Origin: Atriophallophorus winterbourni
Taxonomy: Eukaryota; Platyhelminthes; Trematoda; Plagiorchiida; Microphallidae
Assembly (NCBI GenBank): GCA_013407085.1
Contig: JACCGJ010018942.1
Location: 1-64,000, forward strand
Direction of reading: 5' to 3'
DNA: 64,000 bases
This document shows positions 60,436 through 64,000 of the stretch, piece after piece. Numbering within the stretch: position 1 is the stretch's first letter; every line of letters begins with the position of its first letter. The notes beneath the pieces were generated by a model. It was not told the origin of the DNA. It was given only the letters and a program-made list of their open reading frames with translations, and did not search any database. The position numbers were made by a program, and so were the translations under genes.

Positions 60436-61967
60436 TCAAGATAGAAGTTCAGATAGCTGCGCATGACAGGTTTTGAGCAGCTTTGGTGTTATCTCCTCTG
60501 GTCCTGCAGATTTCTTTACGTTTAATTTTCGTAAGTGCTGTGCTACCACCATCGGAGTAATCAATACTTCACTCAAGGTCGGTCGGTCAAGTCGAACGAT
60601 TGGTTCCTGATCAGGCTCTATGGATTTCGGCGCAAAAACTCCGGCATAAATGTCAGCTAACAGGTCAGCGGTCTGATTTATGGATTCTGTGAAGCCGGAC
60701 GAAGCTTTTAGGGCAAAGACTCCTGGTTTAATATTCGTCCTATCGTTTACAAGTCTATAAAAGAGCTTCGGATTATGGTGCATCTGATAAATCAATTGCG
60801 ATTGGAACGCTTGTTCATCATCTCGAATTAAGCTGATGAATTTGTTTCAAAGTCGTGTAAATTGTGCCCAAGAATCAGCTGTGTTGGTAGCCTTGTGAAA
60901 CTCCCACGCTACTGCATTTTGTTTCATCCAATTTTTAGTCCTGCTTCGTAGTAAAAATTTATTTCGTTGAGACGTTTTCTTCAAAGAAATCATTGAATGT
61001 TCATCCAATATAGATTTCAGGTGCTGTAAGAGAGATCGCCAATGACTATCCGGATCGAAGCAATCCAGTTGTGCGAAACTAGTGCTTTGTAACTCGGCAC
61101 ACAGAGCATGGTAGTTCACCCTTCTGACGCATTTTGTCCCGTCACTATTGCGCCTAGCGCTACAAACGTACTCGAATTCTAGGAAAACGTGACCGCTTTG
61201 TCTGATCGGCGGTTTATAAACGATATTCTCAACAGCTGTGGGATCTGATGCAGGTATAAGGTCCAAGGTAGACGGCTGGTCTGATTCTCTCATACGAGTA
61301 AATCCAAAAACGTGGTTATAAAGGGGTGCGTAATCCAAAACGGCTCGAAGTTCATTTTCAAGTGTCTCTGATGGATGATCATTCCGGTTATAGAGCTGGG
61401 GAAAGTTGAAATCCCCATTATTAATATTTGAGTATTGTATCGCGTTGTTACATAGCGCAAAGCATTAATCAGTTTATTGTTTAGGTCCAGAGTTGCTGTT
61501 GGATAACGATAGATCACTCCAATAATGCATTGGTCTCCTAAAGTAAGAGTCAGAGAGCACCAAAGTGTATCAGTGATATCAAGGGTCTGGTCGTTCATAC
61601 CTCTACAGATAAACGATTGCTTGAAGTAGAGTGCTGCTCCTCCGCCATCGCCTAAACGGTCACGCCGGAATAGAGACATGTTGGGCAAAGAGAGTTCATT
61701 ATCAGACAATGAGGCATGGAACCACGTTTCTGTTACTGCGACGATGTCTGGCGCCGTTTCATTACAAATCACGGACAATTCGATTAAATTTTGGAAAGGC
61801 TGTTCGCGTTTGTATAGATGCACTAAATCGTATTTTTCGTGAGTAATGACGGTGTGAAATCCGCAGTTATTGTTCCGGCTTCCTTGGAGGGTAAAACATG
61901 TGTGCGTCTTATTGGTCGCCGACGACTTGAATCGACAATTTGTTTTCGGTGCGAAATGCTCAGTCAC
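60436..61967 (-). pseudogene. CR1-like ORF2 endonuclease and linker, frameshifted
   Basis: The apurinic-type endonuclease nicks target DNA to prime reverse transcription. 61967-61290 has PDIVAVTETWFHASLSDNEL (catalytic glutamate in TETW), FRRDRLGDGGGAALYF and GVIYRYPTA, then reaches LIMG, where GDFNFP should follow. A frameshift near 61400 moves GDFN out of frame. 61338-60847 continues with YNHVFGFTRMRESDQPSTLD and LIPAS, then the linker. A stop near 60845 and a frame change near 60430 separate the rest. 60795-60436 contains the conserved LNVKKSAGPEEITPKLLKT pre-RT box. Confidence 0.8.
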
Positions 61968-62019
61968 ACTCGATTTCAGCCGGACCTACGACGTTTTTTG
62001 ATGCATTGATTTCTTCCAT

Positions 62020-62843
62020 TTAGATGGAAACGCTGCTATCCGCTATCTCCAAACGGGAGATTGATTGACTTGGTTTGGGTTGGCTAAGTCTAACATCCTT
62101 GGGTAGTGTTCTTTTCCCTTTTGTCCATTCCGACCTTACTATTTCGGTCATAGCGCTGGTTAAGAACGTAATCTTCAGAGGTTTCGGTCCATATCCTTTG
62201 TATTTTGTAGAAACAGGAACTCGAATAGTGTCCACGAAAACGGCATTAGAGATATCGAGAGAACACGCAATGTAGCGCCATTGTTTGACGTCGTGCTTTA
62301 CGGTTTCCTGAATCGAGGCACGAGAATTATTTTTTTGGTACACCAAGTAGAACTATACTTCGTGATACCGTTTTCCCTGGCGTTCAAGTTACCATTCCTT
62401 TCCCACCATGGTACATCTGGATATATGCGGCAGTTTGAGTCGAAATTTGTCTTGAGTAGGTACGCATTCAGCAATACGTTCTCGATATCAGCCTTGCATT
62501 TTAGTGTTACCTTGAGCAATCAAGGTTGACCAATATGAGCTGAAGTTGAATGGCGAGTTAGACGAGTCCATTATACTGCGATTACATGTTTAATTTGCAT
62601 TAGGTGGCAAAGTTCAGACCATTTCTCTACATCGTGTCTCTGTTTGATATCAAACAGGCTTTCTTGGGACTCGCTAACTTTCGTAGATATCGCGTCCAGC
62701 GCGTATGGGGAGTTATTTTTGCGTAACGGAAAGTCAGATTTTTTCGAATTTAAAGCATTTGGCGCTCGTGAGTCGGGTACAGTAGTTTTGGAGTGCACAG
62801 CTGAGGTCGACCTTAACAGCATATCTCTGTAAGAATTTCCCAC
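62020..62843 (-). pseudogene. CR1-like ORF1, C-terminal two-thirds, broken
   Basis: Three frames carry successive parts: 62843-62571 (spacer with SRAPNALNSKKSDFP), 62519-62298 (LLNAYLLKTNFDSNCRIYPD, PWWERNGNLNARE) and 62346-62020 (YKGYGPKPLKITFLTSAM, WTKGKRTLPKDVRL). GPKPLKI with a following basic segment is the conserved core of ORF1 in this clade and matches the 44.2-kb copy. Confidence 0.7.
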
Positions 62844-62929
62844 TTATGTGGTCGGTTTAGCTGATTCCAAAACAGGAATAACCCTGCAAAGTATTTGAAA
62901 ATATTCGAGAGCGATCATGTGTCCATAAT

Positions 62930-63430
62930 CATGAAAATAAAGTTTGCAATGAATCGGTTATAGTAAGTTTTTGGTAACGTTTCGCTTCTGAACACAGAAG
63001 CTTCGTCAAACCAAGGGTGTAGGTACGAACAGTGTTCAGTGTGCGACGAATTGCATCTAAAAAATCAACTGCAAGGGTTGCGCTGGTGTTCACATTGGAC
63101 AAACGTCTAGATAACTCTGCACTAAGGTAAACGAACACAGGAAACGAGTGGGAAAACGATCCCGCAATCCCAGTGAATATCAATCACTGATTCTGGATTC
63201 TGCCCTAGCTGAACACGTGCTAGACACTGGACATAGCGTAGATCTTGATAACTTGAAAGTGATAAGACATGTGTGTGAAATCCTATAGGGAAAGACTTCA
63301 CGCCAAGGCTTTCGAAATAACAAAGGCTGGGGCGAATGCGGTGAACAAGGTGGATGGGGCGGATATCTCAACTATCTGGCGTTCGGTTTTGCAGCGCATA
63401 AGGATTAACGAACATCACACCTAATACGCA
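62930..63430 (+). pseudogene. Penelope-like element, C-terminal GIY-YIG domain remnant
   Basis: GIY-YIG nucleases nick DNA for target-primed insertion in this retroelement class. One frame reads INCKGCAGVHIGQTSR, then after a stop LCTKVNEHRKRVGKRSRNPS, DSALAEHVLDTGHSVDLDNL and KVIRHVCEIL before a second stop. A frame change leads to AKAFEITKAGANAVNKVDGA, DISTIWRSVLQRI and a terminal HHT stop at about 63423. GVHIGQT is the GIY-YIG second element, and the arginine downstream (NEHRKR) fits. Reverse transcriptase is absent. It lies in opposite orientation inside CR1-like ORF1. Confidence 0.75.
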
Positions 63431-63485
63431 CACGGTTACGTAAGCATTGTGTCAGCAGACGCTGAACTGTGCAATTAATAAGTAA

Positions 63486-63914
63486 TTAGGGATGAACACA
63501 GCAATCGGCATCGTGCAAAGATGTAGCTCTGCTACGAACACAGACATAGCATGCACCTGAAACCTTTTCATTATTTAATGATGCTATCGAATCAGGGGCT
63601 AAAGTACGGTCGCATTTACCATGGATTTTACCCATACACAGAAAACACGTTATTACTTTACGCGCCATGGGACTCACCGGTTGTTCGCATGCTTTGCACG
63701 TGACTTCGGGACAATTCTGCGTGTTGAGATTCGTCCTATCAGCTGAGACTAATTTTTTGAAACGTTTGATAAATTCCAGCATACGTTGGGCGAGGCACAA
63801 ATATAAGTAAATATCAGACTGATTATCTTTTATACTCAGTTTATGCCAACTGTGATGTACGAAACATGTCCAGTACAATCTAAACGACATTATGCGATTA
63901 ATCAATAAATGCAC
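63486..63914 (-). pseudogene. CR1-like ORF1, N-terminal PHD-type zinc finger part
   Basis: 142 codons. CKACEQPVSPMARKVITCFL, CMGKIHGKCDRTL and GACYVC give C-x2-C-x11-C-x2-C-x4-H-x2-C-x17-C-x2-C, a complete C4HC3 PHD-type finger, near the N-terminus as in CR1-like ORF1 proteins. The frame ends shortly after, where the Penelope-like insertion begins. All ligands are intact, unlike the copy at 1.4-1.7 kb. Confidence 0.7.
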
Positions 63915-64000
63915 TACTTGAACTTATAAATTAGTGCATTTTTATTGTATTTTCGACAACTGTTTCAGAACTGAGTTAAATATTTGTTCATTTTTTTATT

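Larger units (their letters stand above)
58937..63914 (-). mobile_element. Near full-length CR1-like retrotransposon with a nested insertion
   Basis: Order on the minus strand: ORF1 zinc finger (63914-63486), insertion of a Penelope-like remnant in opposite orientation (about 63480-62930), rest of ORF1 (62843-62020), ORF2 endonuclease (61967-60847), linker (60795-60436), reverse transcriptase and C-terminal domain (60388-58985), 3' repeat. It is the best-preserved mobile element in the window, but frameshifts make it non-autonomous now. Confidence 0.8.

Overview
This looks like an AT-rich, repeat-laden nuclear window from a flatworm, most probably a trematode (inference). Support comes from CR1-like and RTE-like non-LTR retrotransposons, a gypsy/CsRn1-like LTR element, Penelope-like fragments with a GIY-YIG domain, many small repeats carrying hammerhead ribozymes, and a host gene split into short exons by kilobase introns. 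I saw no prokaryotic organisation, rRNA, CRISPR array or convincing tRNA.

Two host genes can be supported. (1) A receptor tyrosine kinase runs on the minus strand. Its C-terminal exon is at 6481-6622, kinase exons lie at 8522-8659, 12048-12118, 13858-13983, 14993-15168, 17591-17731 and 18037-18233, and a juxtamembrane exon is at 18628-18804. The transmembrane exon is at 22732-22852, and probable Ig-like ectodomain exons are at 32690-32824, 35222-35465, 35666-35825 and perhaps 40609-40718. Codon phase agrees at every junction from the juxtamembrane exon to the stop, and at the transmembrane-juxtamembrane junction. The kinase is most like the FGFR/VEGFR class. (2) A single-exon class A (rhodopsin-like) GPCR of 510 codons lies on the plus strand at 49977-51509.

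Most of the rest is mobile DNA. There is CR1-like ORF1 debris at 1.2-1.75 kb, and a gypsy element at 10.3-12.03 kb that ends 13 bases from a kinase splice donor. RTE-like pieces lie at 15.64-16.26, 26.87-28.10, about 47.64-47.93 and 57.83-58.69 kb. CR1-like elements lie at 38.38-39.88 (-), 43.14-47.31 (+) and 58.94-63.91 (-). Penelope-like remnants lie at 12.69, 56.36 and 62.93-63.43 kb, the last nested in the ORF1 of a CR1-like element. A MITE-like foldback sits at 53.56-53.66 kb, and large TATC/AATC and TATG microsatellites are at 26.7, 28.1 and 57.4 kb.

The most interesting system is a family of roughly 230-240 bp dispersed repeats (7.3, 8.1, 14.5, 19.5, 21.1, 21.9-22.1, 25.1-25.4, 49.5 and 52.4 kb, with a decayed trace at 4.2 kb). 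They carry hammerhead ribozymes with the CTGATGA and GAAA cores, a 4-bp stem II and a very short palindromic CCGG stem III. Two subfamilies are distinguishable. Two copies show unit-plus-partial-unit arrangements with spacings of 240 and about 232 bp, as expected for retroposed products of self-cleaving multimeric or circular RNA (retrozyme-like; inference).
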